DNA of 64,000 nt, from the NCBI GenBank assembly GCA_004102645.1, contig CP034928.1, positions 1,637,656 to 1,701,655 on the forward strand, in the 5' to 3' direction. Of the stretch, positions 1 to 8,272 are shown in pieces (position 1 is the stretch's first letter; every line of letters begins with the position of its first letter). The notes beneath the pieces are model-generated. The model made no database searches. It worked only from the letters and a program-made list of their open reading frames with translations, and was not told where the DNA came from. This stretch comes from Candidatus Bipolaricaulis sibiricus (GTDB lineage: Bacteria; Bipolaricaulota; Bipolaricaulia; Bipolaricaulales; Bipolaricaulaceae). The position numbers and the translations under genes were made by a program.

Positions 1-1470
1 CTTCAGGACCTCGGCCTCGCCCACCTTGACCTCGCGGTACTCGGGCCCGAGGAGCCGGCGCAGGGCGCGCCCCACGTCCTGGGCAAGGTCATAGATGATG
101 TCGTAGGTCCGCACGGGGACGTTGCGCTGCTCCGCCAGCCGTGCTGCCTTCCCGTCCACCCGCACCGCAAACCCGACAACGAGAGGTTGGCCTTCCTCCT
201 CCGCCGAAGCGAGGAGGATGTCGGACTCGGTGACCGGCCCCACGCCAGCGTGAAGGAGTTGGAGCTCCACCCCATCGGCTTGGAGCGTCCCCAGCTCGTG
301 CCGCGCCGCGTCAAGGGCACCCGTGCTCGCCGCTTTGAGCACCACAACGAGCTTCTTCGTCTGGGCGACCTGGATTAGCTCCTCGAACGTCTTCGGAGCG
401 CGGACCGCCCGTCGCTCATCCGCGGTGACCCGCGCCCTCTCCGCCGCGATGCGGCGCGCTTCGTTGGGGTTCTCGATCCTCTCGACGACCTCTCCCGCCG
501 GGGGAACACCATCCAAGCCGAGGATCTGGACCGGCATCCCCGGTGTCGCCGCGGCGACACGCTCTCCCCGGTGGTCGAGGAGGGCTCGCACCCGCCCCCA
601 CGTGCTCCCCACCAGGATCACGTCCCGCTCCCGCAGGGTCCCGTTCTTGATCACAGCCGTGGCCAAGGGCCCCCGCGTCGGATCGAGGCTGGACTCGATG
701 ATCGTCGCCTCGAGCTTCCCATCTGGGTCCCCATAGATCCCCTCCATGTCCGCAACGAGGAGGATCATCTCCAGGAGATCATCCACCCCCTGTCCAGTGA
801 GGGCGGAGAGGGGGACGGTGACCGTTGTCCCTCCCCACTCCTCGGGGGTGTACCCAAGCTTGGCGAGGTCTTGGAGCACGCGGTCCTTGCTCACCCCAGG
901 CTTGTCCATCTTGTTGATCGCCACGATCATCGGCACCCCGGCGGCCTTGATGTGGTCCACCGCCTCCACGGTCTGGGCCATCACCCCATCGTCGGCAGCC
1001 ACGACGAGGACGGCGATATCCGTGACCTGCGCCCCACGAGCGCGCATCGCCGTGAACGCACGGTGCCCCGGAGTATCGATGAACGTGATCGCGCGCCCGC
1101 CCACGGTCGCTTGGTAGGCACCGATGGACTGGGTGATGCCGCCCGCTTCCCCTTCGGCGACATGGGCCGCGCGGATCGCGTCAAGAAGGGTTGTCTTCCC
1201 GTGATCGATGTGGCCAAGCACGGCCACGATGGGCGGGCGGGGCGCCCCCCGGGGCTTGGCGGGGGCCTTGGCCCTCTCGGGGGCCGGCGCCTCGGGGAGA
1301 GCGGGGGGAACCCTCTCGCGGAAGAACTCGCGGATGAGCTCCGCCTCCTCGTCGGTGATCGTGCTCACCGCCCGCAATCCGGGCATCCCCAGCTCGCCGA
1401 GCGCCTCCAGGAGGTCCCGGGACGGAACCCCGAGGTCACGGGCGATCTCGTACACGCGTTTCTTGGTCAA
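1..1470 (-). CDS. infB: Translation initiation factor IF-2 (C-terminus off the left edge)
   Basis: IF-2 is the GTPase that brings initiator tRNA to the 30S subunit and promotes subunit joining. The reading frame begins at a TTG (1468-1470) preceded closely by GGAGGAGG and stays open to the window edge (490 codons). Residues 1-50 look like the small IF2_N helical domain (start [14 protein letters not shown]), followed by a short proline/alanine-rich linker. The G domain starts near residue 80 with GHIDHGKT (P-loop; Ile where Val is usual), then DTPGH and NKMD, and the start of domains II and III follows. The N-terminal region is very short compared with the long extension of enterobacterial IF-2. 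It is the last gene visible in the operon rhomboid-rnhB-rpmH-infB. The identification is secure; the TTG start is supported by the ribosome binding site and by the usual IF2_N start. Confidence 0.96.
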   Translation of the reverse strand, partial: MTKKRVYEIARDLGVPSRDLLEALGELGMPGLRAVSTITDEEAELIREFFRERVPPALPEAPAPERAKAPAKPRGAPRPPIVAVLGHIDHGKTTLLDAIRAAHVAEGEAGGITQSIGAYQATVGGRAITFIDTPGHRAFTAMRARGAQVTDIAVLVVAADDGVMAQTVEAVDHIKAAGVPMIVAINKMDKPGVSKDRVLQDLAKLGYTPEEWGGTTVTVPLSALTGQGVDDLLEMILLVADMEGIYGDPDGKLEATIIESSLDPTRGPLATAVIKNGTLRERDVILVGSTWGRVRALLDHRGERVAAATPGMPVQILGLDGVPPAGEVVERIENPNEARRIAAERARVTADERRAVRAPKTFEELIQVAQTKKLVVVLKAASTGALDAARHELGTLQADGVELQLLHAGVGPVTESDILLASAEEEGQPLVVGFAVRVDGKAARLAEQRNVPVRTYDIIYDLAQDVGRALRRLLGPEYREVKVGEAEVLK

Positions 1471-1489
1471 GTTCCTCCTCCGCCGTCCG

Positions 1490-1630
1490 TCAGACCGGCG
1501 TCAGCCGATGCCGTCCCTTCTTCCTCCTCCGGGCGAGCACGGCCCGTCCCGCCGGCGTCCGCTTGCGGGCCAGGAACCCGTGGACGCGGTACCTGCGCCG
1601 ACGATGGGGTTGAAAAGTGCGCTTGGGCAT
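1490..1630 (-). CDS. rpmH: 50S ribosomal protein L34
   Basis: This 46-residue, extremely basic protein begins [19 protein letters not shown] and carries the L34 core ending in [16 protein letters not shown]34 is a small protein of the large ribosomal subunit. An AAGGAGG sits six bases before the ATG. The gene lies between rnhB and infB, a setting different from the usual rpmH-rnpA-yidC neighbourhood; yidC and jag are found 48 kb away in this window without rpmH or rnpA. The product is slightly longer than the common 44 residues because of a C-terminal TPV. Confidence 0.95.
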   Translation of the reverse strand: MPKRTFQPHRRRRYRVHGFLARKRTPAGRAVLARRRKKGRHRLTPV

Positions 1631-1651
1631 GAGTTCCTCCTTCTCATCCGC

Positions 1652-2347
1652 TCACCGTAACTTTGCCCATTCTCCCTTGGTTTCGTCCGGGGTGCAACTT
1701 CCACGGCATTCCCCGAGCCGCGGCGCAAGGAGATCCTGCACACATGCCCATCGTGTGCGGCAGATCGGAGGGAGGGTCCCCTCCTCCGCCAGCCACGAGG
1801 CGAGGTACTGCTGGACCTTGGGTTCAGCGGGATAACCCCACCCGAAGTCCCCAAACCGCTGGCGCAGGGCAACCACGTACCCATCCCGCACCACCTTCGC
1901 CAGCAGCGAGGCCGCAGCGACAGCCGGATGATCGCGGTCCGCCTTGGGGAAGGCATCGATGGTCGGAGGGGGAGAAGCGCACCGCGCGGAGAGGGCGGCC
2001 ACGAACCTCCCCACGGCAAGGGGGGCAACCGGGGCATCAACCACGACACGCTCCGGCCCCAGGCGGTCCACCAAGCTGGCCGCGGCAGCGAGCTCAAGTG
2101 ACGTCAAGCTGCCCCCATCCACGGCAGAGGCCGGGATGACCACCACCCTCCCCCGGGCGCCTGCGGCGGTCAGTGCCCTCACCACAGCGAGTCGCCTTGC
2201 GCGCGGCACGAGCTTCGAGTCCCGCACCCCCAGCTCCCACAGGCCCGCGAGGCCCTCCTCCACCACGCACACCCCAGCGACAACGAGCGGCCCCAGCACC
2301 GCCCCCCGTCCCGCTTCGTCGATCCCGAGAACCGCCCCCACCCTCAC
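1652..2347 (-). CDS. rnhB: Ribonuclease HII
   Basis: RNase HII cleaves the RNA strand of RNA/DNA hybrids and nicks at single ribonucleotides in DNA. The N-terminal motif GIDEAGRGAVLGPLVVAG (residues about 8-25) holds the first catalytic Asp-Glu pair; a later region with KADRDHPAVAAASLLAKVVRD matches the conserved core carrying a further acidic residue. The length (231 residues) is typical. I chose the GTG at 2345-2347, which overlaps the stop of the rhomboid gene by GTGA; a longer open frame upstream would run backward into that gene and has no family-like sequence. Translationally coupled to the rhomboid gene and followed 22 bases later by rpmH. Confidence 0.95.
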   Translation of the reverse strand: MRVGAVLGIDEAGRGAVLGPLVVAGVCVVEEGLAGLWELGVRDSKLVPRARRLAVVRALTAAGARGRVVVIPASAVDGGSLTSLELAAAASLVDRLGPERVVVDAPVAPLAVGRFVAALSARCASPPPTIDAFPKADRDHPAVAAASLLAKVVRDGYVVALRQRFGDFGWGYPAEPKVQQYLASWLAEEGTLPPICRTRWACVQDLLAPRLGECRGSCTPDETKGEWAKLR

Positions 2348-3174
2348 CGCCAGTACCGACGGTCGCGCCGCCACCACGTCACGAGGCCCGGGGCTACCTC
2401 TCGACGCTTGAGGGGGAACACAAGGAGGGCTCCCGCGAGGAACCCCCCGATGTGCGCGAACCACGCCACCCCCTCCGCCCCCCCCAGATCAACCAGGCCC
2501 GAGAAGAGTTGCATCAGGAACCAGAACCCGAGCAGGATCAGCGCCGGGATCTCCACGAAATGGAAGAAGAAAAACAGCGGGACCACCGTCAGCACCCGGG
2601 CCCATGGGAAGAGAACGAGATAGGCGCCCAGCACGCCCGCGATCGCCCCCGAGGCCCCGATCATGGGCACCGTCGACCGGGCGCTTACCGCTGCCTGAAG
2701 CATCGCCCCCCCCACCCCAGCGAGGAGGTAGAAGAGGAGGAACCTCCACCGCCCGAGGGCGGCCTCGACGTTGTCCCCGAAGATCCACAGGTAGAGCATG
2801 TTCCCCAGGAGATGGAGCCACCCCCCGTGGAGGAACATCGAGGTGAGGATTGTGAGCCAGATCGGGAACGGCACCGTGGGAGCGAGGTCTGTCCCCAACC
2901 ACAGCTCGGCCGGGATGAGCCCGAAGCGGATCACGAACTGGTCGCGCTCCGTGATCGGGTAGAGGCAGCCCCGCCCGTACCTCCGGTACAGGAGGGGATC
3001 GAACCCGGGCGCGGGCTGGCCGAATGTACTCTCCCACGCGCAGCGATCGAGGAACACGAGCACGCGGTCGGAGTAGCTCAACGTGTAGAGGAAAGCGACC
3101 ATGTTGAGGGCGATGAGAACGATCGTGACGTAGGGCACGATCCCGCTCGGTCGGCCATCGCGCAACGGAATCAT
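2344..3174 (-). CDS. Rhomboid family intramembrane serine protease
   Basis: A 276-residue polytopic membrane protein, first gene of the operon leading to rnhB-rpmH-infB. Rhomboids cut transmembrane substrates with a Ser-His dyad inside the membrane. The N-terminus (residues 1-30) has a first hydrophobic helix followed by an extracytoplasmic loop with paired cysteines. The Ser motif GASGAIAGVLGAYLVLFPWA lies in a glycine-rich helix and the His is in HIGGFLAGALLV near the C-terminus; the loop WLHLLGNMLYLWIFGDNVE (HxxxN) precedes them. All catalytic positions are present. The start is supported by GAGGAG seven bases upstream; a TAGAAT -10-like hexamer lies at 3193-3198 (reverse strand). The substrate is unknown. 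Confidence 0.92.
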   Translation of the reverse strand: MIPLRDGRPSGIVPYVTIVLIALNMVAFLYTLSYSDRVLVFLDRCAWESTFGQPAPGFDPLLYRRYGRGCLYPITERDQFVIRFGLIPAELWLGTDLAPTVPFPIWLTILTSMFLHGGWLHLLGNMLYLWIFGDNVEAALGRWRFLLFYLLAGVGGAMLQAAVSARSTVPMIGASGAIAGVLGAYLVLFPWARVLTVVPLFFFFHFVEIPALILLGFWFLMQLFSGLVDLGGAEGVAWFAHIGGFLAGALLVFPLKRREVAPGLVTWWRRDRRYWR

Positions 3175-3272
3175 CTCAGCTCCTCGCGTTCCATTCTAGC
3201 GCTCCTAAGGAGGGGGCGGTAGTTGTGCCTGCATCGCCTTCCCTATACCATGCCCGGACAAAGGAGGCGAAG

Positions 3273-4304
3273 GTGGAGCTTCTGCGCAAGCTGTCCGAAG
3301 CAGCGGGAATCCCCGGCCGGGAGGACGAGGTGCGGGGGATCGTTCGCGGCGCCCTGAAGGGGCACGTCGACACAATGGAGGTGGACAGGCTCGGGAACTT
3401 GATCGCCCACAAGCGAGGCAAGGGGCCGAAGGTGGTCGTGGCTGGACACATGGACGAGATCGGATTCCTCGTGTCCCACGTCGACGAGGAGACGGGGTTC
3501 CTGCGGATCGAGCCCGTGGGCGGATTCGACCCCCGCACCCTCATCGCCTCCCGGGTCACCGTCCATGCCCAGGGCGGTCCACTTACCGGCCTCATCGGAA
3601 CGAAGCCGATCCACATCCTCACCGAGGAGGAGAAGAAGAAGGAGATCCGCGTTCAGGACTTGTTCGTGGACGTCGGGGTCCCGGGGAAGAAGGTAGCGAA
3701 GAAGGTGCGGGTCGGTGACCCGGTGACCCTCGCCCAGTCGTTCACCCAGGTGGGGGACCTTGTCTCGGGGAAGGCTCTCGATGACCGGGTCGGCGTGTAC
3801 GTGGGGATCGAGGCCCTGCGCAGACTGAAGAGCCACCAGGCCGACGTGTACTTCGTGGGGACAGTCCAGGAAGAGATTGGCCTACGCGGGGCGCGGGCGA
3901 GCGCGTTCGCGATCGATCCCGACATCGGTGTGGCCCTCGACGTCACCCTCGCCTGCGACATGCCCGGGGTGTCCGCTCACGAGCAGGTCACAAAGCTCGG
4001 TAAGGGCGTGGCGATCAAGCTCAAGGACTCCGCGTCGATTTCCCATCCCGGCCTCGTACGGTTCCTTGTCGACCTCGCCGAGAAGAAGAAGATCCCGTAC
4101 CAGATGGAGATTCTCCCCCGTGGCGGAACCGACGCCGGCGCGATCCAGCTCGCGCGGGAGGGAGCGGCGGTGGTGACCCTGTCCGTGCCCACCCGGTACG
4201 TGCACTCCGTGGTGGAGGCCGCCCACGTCGAGGACATTGAGGCCGCGATCAAGCTCCTCACCGCGTTCCTCGAGACCTGCCACCAGGCCGAGCTCAAGCT
4301 GTGA
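3273..4304 (+). CDS. M42 family (glutamyl aminopeptidase/endoglucanase M-like) metallopeptidase
   Basis: Cytosolic di-zinc aminopeptidases of family M42 form large tetrahedral assemblies that trim peptides. The metal ligands and catalytic residues are visible: AGHMDEIGFLV (His59, Asp61), the Asp in KALDDRVG, the glutamates in GTVQEEIGLRGA, and the C-terminal YVHSVVEAA histidine. GGTDAGAIQ is also typical. Length is 343 residues. I chose GTG 3273 because AAAGGAGG is five bases upstream and the protein then starts MELLRKLSEAAGIPGRED, as family members do; an upstream in-frame GTG at 3225 adds 16 atypical residues although it also has an AAGGAGG ten bases before it. A TATACC hexamer at 3244-3249 would place the transcript start between the two. 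Followed 13 bases later by an amidohydrolase gene. Confidence 0.93.
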   Translation: MELLRKLSEAAGIPGREDEVRGIVRGALKGHVDTMEVDRLGNLIAHKRGKGPKVVVAGHMDEIGFLVSHVDEETGFLRIEPVGGFDPRTLIASRVTVHAQGGPLTGLIGTKPIHILTEEEKKKEIRVQDLFVDVGVPGKKVAKKVRVGDPVTLAQSFTQVGDLVSGKALDDRVGVYVGIEALRRLKSHQADVYFVGTVQEEIGLRGARASAFAIDPDIGVALDVTLACDMPGVSAHEQVTKLGKGVAIKLKDSASISHPGLVRFLVDLAEKKKIPYQMEILPRGGTDAGAIQLAREGAAVVTLSVPTRYVHSVVEAAHVEDIEAAIKLLTAFLETCHQAELKL

Positions 4305-4317
4305 CGGGTGACGAGGG

Positions 4318-5706
4318 ATGGGTGACGGAGATCAGAAGCGCGTGAACAGGGTCCTCTTCCACGACGTGGACGTGATCGCCACGTTCGACGCCGCGCGGCG
4401 CGAGCTGCGCGGCGGGTGGCTCCTCGTCGAGGGAAACCGAATCGCTGCCCTCGGTGAGGGGAGCCCACCGCGGGGTCCGTTCAGCGAGGTGGTCTCGGGC
4501 CGCGATCGGGTGATGATCCCAGGGATGGTGAACACTCACCATCACCTGTACCAAACCCTGTTCCGCGCCGTGCCCGGGGCCCAGGACAAGGAGCTCTTCG
4601 ATTGGCTTCAGTTCCTGTACGAGGTGTGGCGGGGGATCGACGAGGACGCGGTGCGCACCTCGGCAATCGTGGGGTGCGTCGAGCTTCTCCTATCGGGATG
4701 CACGACGACCACCGACCACCTTTACCTCTTCCCCCGCGGGAAGGAGAAGCTCACCGACCTCGAGATCGAGGCAGGGCGCGAGGTCGGAGTCCGTTTCCAT
4801 CCTACACGGGGCTCGATGTCCCTGTCCCGCGATGAGGGGGGCCTTCCCCCGCCGGATGTGGTCCAAAAGGATGAAGAAATCCTTCGGGACAGCGAGCGAA
4901 TCATCAGTCGGTGGCATGATCCGTCGCCGGGGGCGATGGTGCGGATTGCCCTCGCCCCGTGCTCGCCGTTCTCCGTGACGCGGGAACTTATGCGCGACAC
5001 CGCCAAACTGGCCCGGGAACATGGGCTCCTCCTCCACACCCACCTCGCCGAGACCACGGACGAAGAGGAATTCTGCCTCGCGAAGTTTGGAATGCGGCCC
5101 GTGGACTACCTGGAGAGCGTGGGCTGGCTCGCGGACGACGTATGGCTCGCCCACCTCGTCCACATCACCCCCCACGATATCACCACCCTCGCCCGGGCCG
5201 GGGTAGGGATGGCCCACTGCCCAACCTCGAACATGATCCTCGGGTCGGGGATCGCCCCCGTCCCAGAGGTCCTCCGGGCTGGGATGGCGGTCGGCCTAGG
5301 CGTGGATGGCTCGGCCTCGAACGACACCTCGAACATGATCCGCGAGGTGCGGCAGGCGATGCTCGTGGCCCGGGTTAAGTACGGAGCGAGGGCGATGTCC
5401 GCCCGCCAGGCGCTTGAGCTCGCCACCGTGGGCGGCGCGAGGGTCCTCCACTGGGACCAGGAGGTTGGCTCCCTCGAAGCGGGCAAGTGCGCGGACCTCT
5501 CGCTGTGGGACCTCTCCACCCTCGAGTTCGCCGGCGCGGCGGACCCCGTGGCCGCCATCGTCCACTGCGGGGCCCAGTACGCCGACCTGGTGATGGTGAA
5601 CGGGGAGTTCCGCGTCCGGGGAGGGCGGCTCGTAGAGGAGCGCCTGTACGATTTCGTCCCCCGCCAACGGGCGATCGCACAGAAGCTCGTCGGAGGAAGT
5701 GGATGA
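4318..5706 (+). CDS. 8-oxoguanine deaminase-like amidohydrolase (TrzN/SsnA/AtzA group)
   Basis: A 462-residue amidohydrolase-superfamily TIM barrel with a small beta domain formed by both termini. Metal and active-site motifs are complete: NTHHHLYQTLFRA (HxH), LHTHLAETTDEEE, the His in WLAHLVHI, AHCPTSNM and GLGVDGSASNDTSNM carrying the metal-binding Asp. The LFDWL and NMIREVRQAMLVAR segments are characteristic of the 8-oxoguanine deaminase/chlorohydrolase branch, which deaminates aminated purine or triazine rings. Substrate assignment from motif resemblance alone is not certain; guanine or another deaminated base is possible. The first ATG lacks a clear ribosome binding site; GTG 4341 is an alternative start. 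It overlaps the following MoaD/ThiS-like gene by ATGA, so the two are co-translated. Confidence 0.87.
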   Translation: MGDGDQKRVNRVLFHDVDVIATFDAARRELRGGWLLVEGNRIAALGEGSPPRGPFSEVVSGRDRVMIPGMVNTHHHLYQTLFRAVPGAQDKELFDWLQFLYEVWRGIDEDAVRTSAIVGCVELLLSGCTTTTDHLYLFPRGKEKLTDLEIEAGREVGVRFHPTRGSMSLSRDEGGLPPPDVVQKDEEILRDSERIISRWHDPSPGAMVRIALAPCSPFSVTRELMRDTAKLAREHGLLLHTHLAETTDEEEFCLAKFGMRPVDYLESVGWLADDVWLAHLVHITPHDITTLARAGVGMAHCPTSNMILGSGIAPVPEVLRAGMAVGLGVDGSASNDTSNMIREVRQAMLVARVKYGARAMSARQALELATVGGARVLHWDQEVGSLEAGKCADLSLWDLSTLEFAGAADPVAAIVHCGAQYADLVMVNGEFRVRGGRLVEERLYDFVPRQRAIAQKLVGGSG

Positions 5707-5984
5707 AGGTCGAGGTCCACGTGCTCTTCCCGTTCCGGGCCGAGATCGGCGAGGGACCGGTCTCCCTCGACCTCCCGTCCGGAGCGGACATCGCGGCGGC
5801 GGTTGGGGCGCTGGTGGAGCGATACCCCCACCTTCGGGGACGGATCTACGGATCCGACGGCCGGATCGGCCGCCACGTTTCGGCCCTCGTCAACGGGACC
5901 TCTATCCAGTTCAAGCAGGGACTCGCCACACCCCTATCTCACGGGGACGTCCTCACCCTTCTCCCGCCGGTAGGCGGGGGGTGA
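5703..5984 (+). CDS. MoaD/ThiS family sulfur-carrier-like protein
   Basis: A 93-residue beta-grasp protein whose chain ends LTLLPPVGGG, the Gly-Gly tail that in MoaD and ThiS is adenylated and then thiocarboxylated for molybdopterin/tungstopterin or thiazole synthesis. The spacing and the ALVNG segment before the end fit the MoaD branch. The ATG overlaps the stop of the amidohydrolase gene and a GGAGGAAGTGG lies just upstream. No E1-like activating enzyme or pterin gene is in the window. Which cofactor it serves cannot be told here. Confidence 0.85.
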   Translation: MKVEVHVLFPFRAEIGEGPVSLDLPSGADIAAAVGALVERYPHLRGRIYGSDGRIGRHVSALVNGTSIQFKQGLATPLSHGDVLTLLPPVGGG

Positions 5985-6034
5985 GGTTCCACCACCCAGG
6001 GATCTCAGCAGGGAGAACCGCGGTACCGCCGGCT

Positions 6035-6111
6035 TGGTGGGTGGTGCAGGAGTTGAACCTGCGACCCCGCGCACGTCAAGCGCGTGCTCTACCAAGCTGA
6101 GCTAACCACCC
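6035..6111 (-). tRNA. tRNA-Val (anticodon GAC)
   Basis: Read on the reverse strand this 77-base stretch folds as a full cloverleaf. The acceptor arm GGGTGGT pairs with ACCACCC, the D arm holds AGCTCAGCTTGGTAGAGC, the anticodon stem CGCGC/GCGCG presents loop TTGACGT (anticodon GAC, Val), and the T arm carries GGTTCAACTCC. The discriminator A and a CCA tail are encoded. First of three RNA genes in tandem orientation. Confidence 0.96.
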
Positions 6112-6190
6112 GCAACATCGATTGACCGGTTCTCGGTGCAATGGTCCGACCGCTCTAACCTGCAACCGACCAACTCTGCGACCAGCTTCC

Positions 6191-6266
6191 TGGAGGCGGC
6201 GCCCGGATTTGAACCGGGGAATAAGGGATTTGCAGTCCCTCGCCTTTGCCGCTTGGCTACGCCGCC
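6191..6266 (-). tRNA. tRNA-Cys (anticodon GCA)
   Basis: On the reverse strand the acceptor arm GGCGGCG pairs with CGCCGCC. The anticodon stem GGGA/TCCC displays loop CTGCAAA (anticodon GCA, Cys). The T arm is CCGGG with loop TTCAAAT, and the tail TCCA gives discriminator U and an encoded CCA. It is separated by 79 bases from tRNA-Val and by 4 bases from the tmRNA gene, so the three are probably cut from one transcript. Confidence 0.95.
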
Positions 6267-6270
6267 CCTC

Positions 6271-6627
6271 TGGTGGAGGTGGGGGGAGTCGAACCCCCGT
6301 CCGAAAACCCCTCGGCTTCGGCTTCTACAAGCTTAGCCCGCGTTCTTGTTCTCGGGCGTCACGCTCCCACGGGCGGGATCGCTCGGCCCCCAGCCTCGTT
6401 GAGTTTCGTCCAGCCGGCCCAAGGCCAGCCACCTGGACTAGCCCGTCTTGTCGACGCCCGGCGGCACCCCACGGGCGGGGGAACCCCAGACGGCCTACGC
6501 CTAGTTCAGGGCGTAAGCAGGAACAGTTGCGTAGTCGGCATTTGTTTGCCGTTCCGCCGGATTTAGGAGGAGACGGCCCTCCGCTTGCTGCCTGGCCTCG
6601 GTGTTCCCGTCGAGACCGGTCACCCCC
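6271..6627 (-). ncRNA. ssrA: Transfer-messenger RNA
   Basis: The reverse strand has both diagnostic ends of tmRNA: the 5' end GGGGGTGACCGGTCTCGACG, pairing as GGGGGTG with the 3' CACCTCC, and a T-arm-like GGGGGTTCGACTCCCCC before an encoded ACCA. The 357-base length is normal. tmRNA with SmpB rescues stalled ribosomes by adding a degradation tag. The tag frame is not certain. Of the three frames after GGAACGGC (near 6545), one ends Tyr-Ala-Leu-Asn-stop and contains Asn-Ala-Asp-Tyr-Ala, resembling known tags; another, starting at GGC, gives 14 residues and a TGA. The tag here does not end in the common Leu-Ala-Ala. Confidence 0.95.
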
Positions 6628-6665
6628 AAGCTCCTGGATTATACTCCCTGCGGAGGCGATGGCCA

Positions 6666-8198
6666 GTGGGACGAGCTCTTCTCCCCGGACTCGGGGCGGC
6701 GCTCGGGTTCGGGATCGCGTTCGGCTACCTTCTCACCCCCGGCCTCTCTGCGATGGCTGCAGCGGGAGGGGCCCTGATCGTCGCGGCAGCGCGGCGATCC
6801 CCCATCGCCCTGTGGGTGGCAGCGTGTGCGCTTGGCGCCGGTCTTGCCGTTCCAGAGACCCTTCCTTCCCACTACGCCTTCCAGCTCCCCAACCTCCGCG
6901 AGGTTACGGGCCGGGTTCTCGACATCCCCGAGCCACGCACGAAGAACGTCTCGTTCACCCTCTCCGTGGACACCCTTGGGGTGGACCTGCTGGCGTACGT
7001 CCCCCGTCATCCAGCAGTCGGACCTGGGGACCAGGTAAAGGTCATCGGCCGATGGGGACTGCCTCAGCCGGAAGGATGGCGGGCGGGTCTGGCCCGCCGC
7101 GGGATCCACGGGCTGTTCTGGGCAGACGAGGTTGAGGTTCTTGCACCGGGTCCGCCCTCGCTCGCCCGCTGGGCGTCCCACGTTCGACAGACCCTGCTTA
7201 GTCACCTGTACCGGGTGGCCCCAGAGGGGACCGAGCGTGCTTCCCCCGCACTGGACCTGCTTGCTGCGCTGCTCCTCGGAGCGCGGGGCATGTTCCCAAG
7301 CGAGGAACAACAGGCGTTCCGGACAGCTGGTGTGGCCCACGTCCTCGCTCTGTCCGGCCTTCACGTCGGGATACTCGTCGCCGGTGGATGGTGGCTCCTC
7401 GGCCTGGTGAGAGTACGCCCAGCGTGGCGGTACCTCGTCCTGGTCCCAGCGGTCGGGTTCTACGTGCTCGTCGGTGGAGCACGGGTATCGCTGATCCGGG
7501 CAGCGATCATGTTCGCAGTGCTTGGCTTGTTCTGGCTTCTGCTGGAGCGAGGGTGGGTTCTGCGTAGATGGCTCGATCCTGTCCAGGGGCTTGCGCTGGC
7601 GGCAACCGTCGTCCTCCTCGTCTGGCCATGGTCCGCTCTCGACACAGGTTTTCAGCTGTCGTTCCTTGCCACAGGGGGGATCGTCGTACTCCTTCCCGGT
7701 TGGACGGGGTCCGACCTGCGCCGCCGCCTTCCGGGTTGGACCCGAAGGGCTGCGGACCTTCTCGCGGTGACCCTGTGTGCCCAGGCGGGGGCCGTTCCCG
7801 TCATCGGGACCGTCTTCGGCCACGTGTCGCCGTACGGGATCCTGGCAAACGTCGTCCTCGTCCCGTGGACCGGCCTCCTCCTCTGGGGCGGGATTCTCGT
7901 CATCGCGCTTGCCGCGCTCCCGATCTCGCTTCCACTGACGTTCCTCGTCGAGGCCGTGCTCGTCGGTCCCTACTTGGCCATCGTCCAATGGGTGTCGGGG
8001 CTCCCCGGGGCCTCGCTCGTCGTCGGTCCGGGGTTTGGCGCGTGGTGCCTGTTGGCCGCGCTGGGCATTCTGCTCCTGCGTGTGATCGCGGAGGAGCCCG
8101 GTAGCCCGTGTGCGAGCCCGTCGCGTTGCCGCGGGCCGCGCGGAGAAGACCCACTCCGTGCGAAACGCGTGGCACCTCGTTCGCCCTCGGTGGGTTGA
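6666..8198 (+). CDS. comEC: ComEC/Rec2-type competence channel, lacking the metallo-beta-lactamase domain
   Basis: ComEC forms the inner-membrane channel through which one DNA strand enters during transformation. The 510-residue product has an N-terminal hydrophobic pair and OB-like domain (residues about 1-190), then the Competence domain with the family signature VAHVLALSGLHVGILVAG and about eight further membrane segments. It ends after the last membrane helix with a 40-residue Arg/Pro-rich tail; the C-terminal metallo-beta-lactamase-like nuclease domain of full-length ComEC (usually 700-800 residues) is absent. GTG 6666 is chosen from GGAGG nine bases upstream; more upstream in-frame starts would lie in the tmRNA promoter region. 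It is divergent from ssrA. Confidence 0.88.
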   Translation: MGRALLPGLGAALGFGIAFGYLLTPGLSAMAAAGGALIVAAARRSPIALWVAACALGAGLAVPETLPSHYAFQLPNLREVTGRVLDIPEPRTKNVSFTLSVDTLGVDLLAYVPRHPAVGPGDQVKVIGRWGLPQPEGWRAGLARRGIHGLFWADEVEVLAPGPPSLARWASHVRQTLLSHLYRVAPEGTERASPALDLLAALLLGARGMFPSEEQQAFRTAGVAHVLALSGLHVGILVAGGWWLLGLVRVRPAWRYLVLVPAVGFYVLVGGARVSLIRAAIMFAVLGLFWLLLERGWVLRRWLDPVQGLALAATVVLLVWPWSALDTGFQLSFLATGGIVVLLPGWTGSDLRRRLPGWTRRAADLLAVTLCAQAGAVPVIGTVFGHVSPYGILANVVLVPWTGLLLWGGILVIALAALPISLPLTFLVEAVLVGPYLAIVQWVSGLPGASLVVGPGFGAWCLLAALGILLLRVIAEEPGSPCASPSRCRGPRGEDPLRAKRVAPRSPSVG

Positions 8199-8272
8199 GT
8201 CGGTCGGTTTGGAGGGTGGAACAGGTCGCTGTGTTCGCCCGACCTGTAGATCACCGGACCGCCCCACGGGGG

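Noticed and set aside
2173..3222. 349-codon plus-strand frame across the rhomboid gene
   Set aside because: Pro/Arg/Glu-rich composition of a GC-rich antisense shadow; the rhomboid catalytic motifs on the minus strand are unambiguous.
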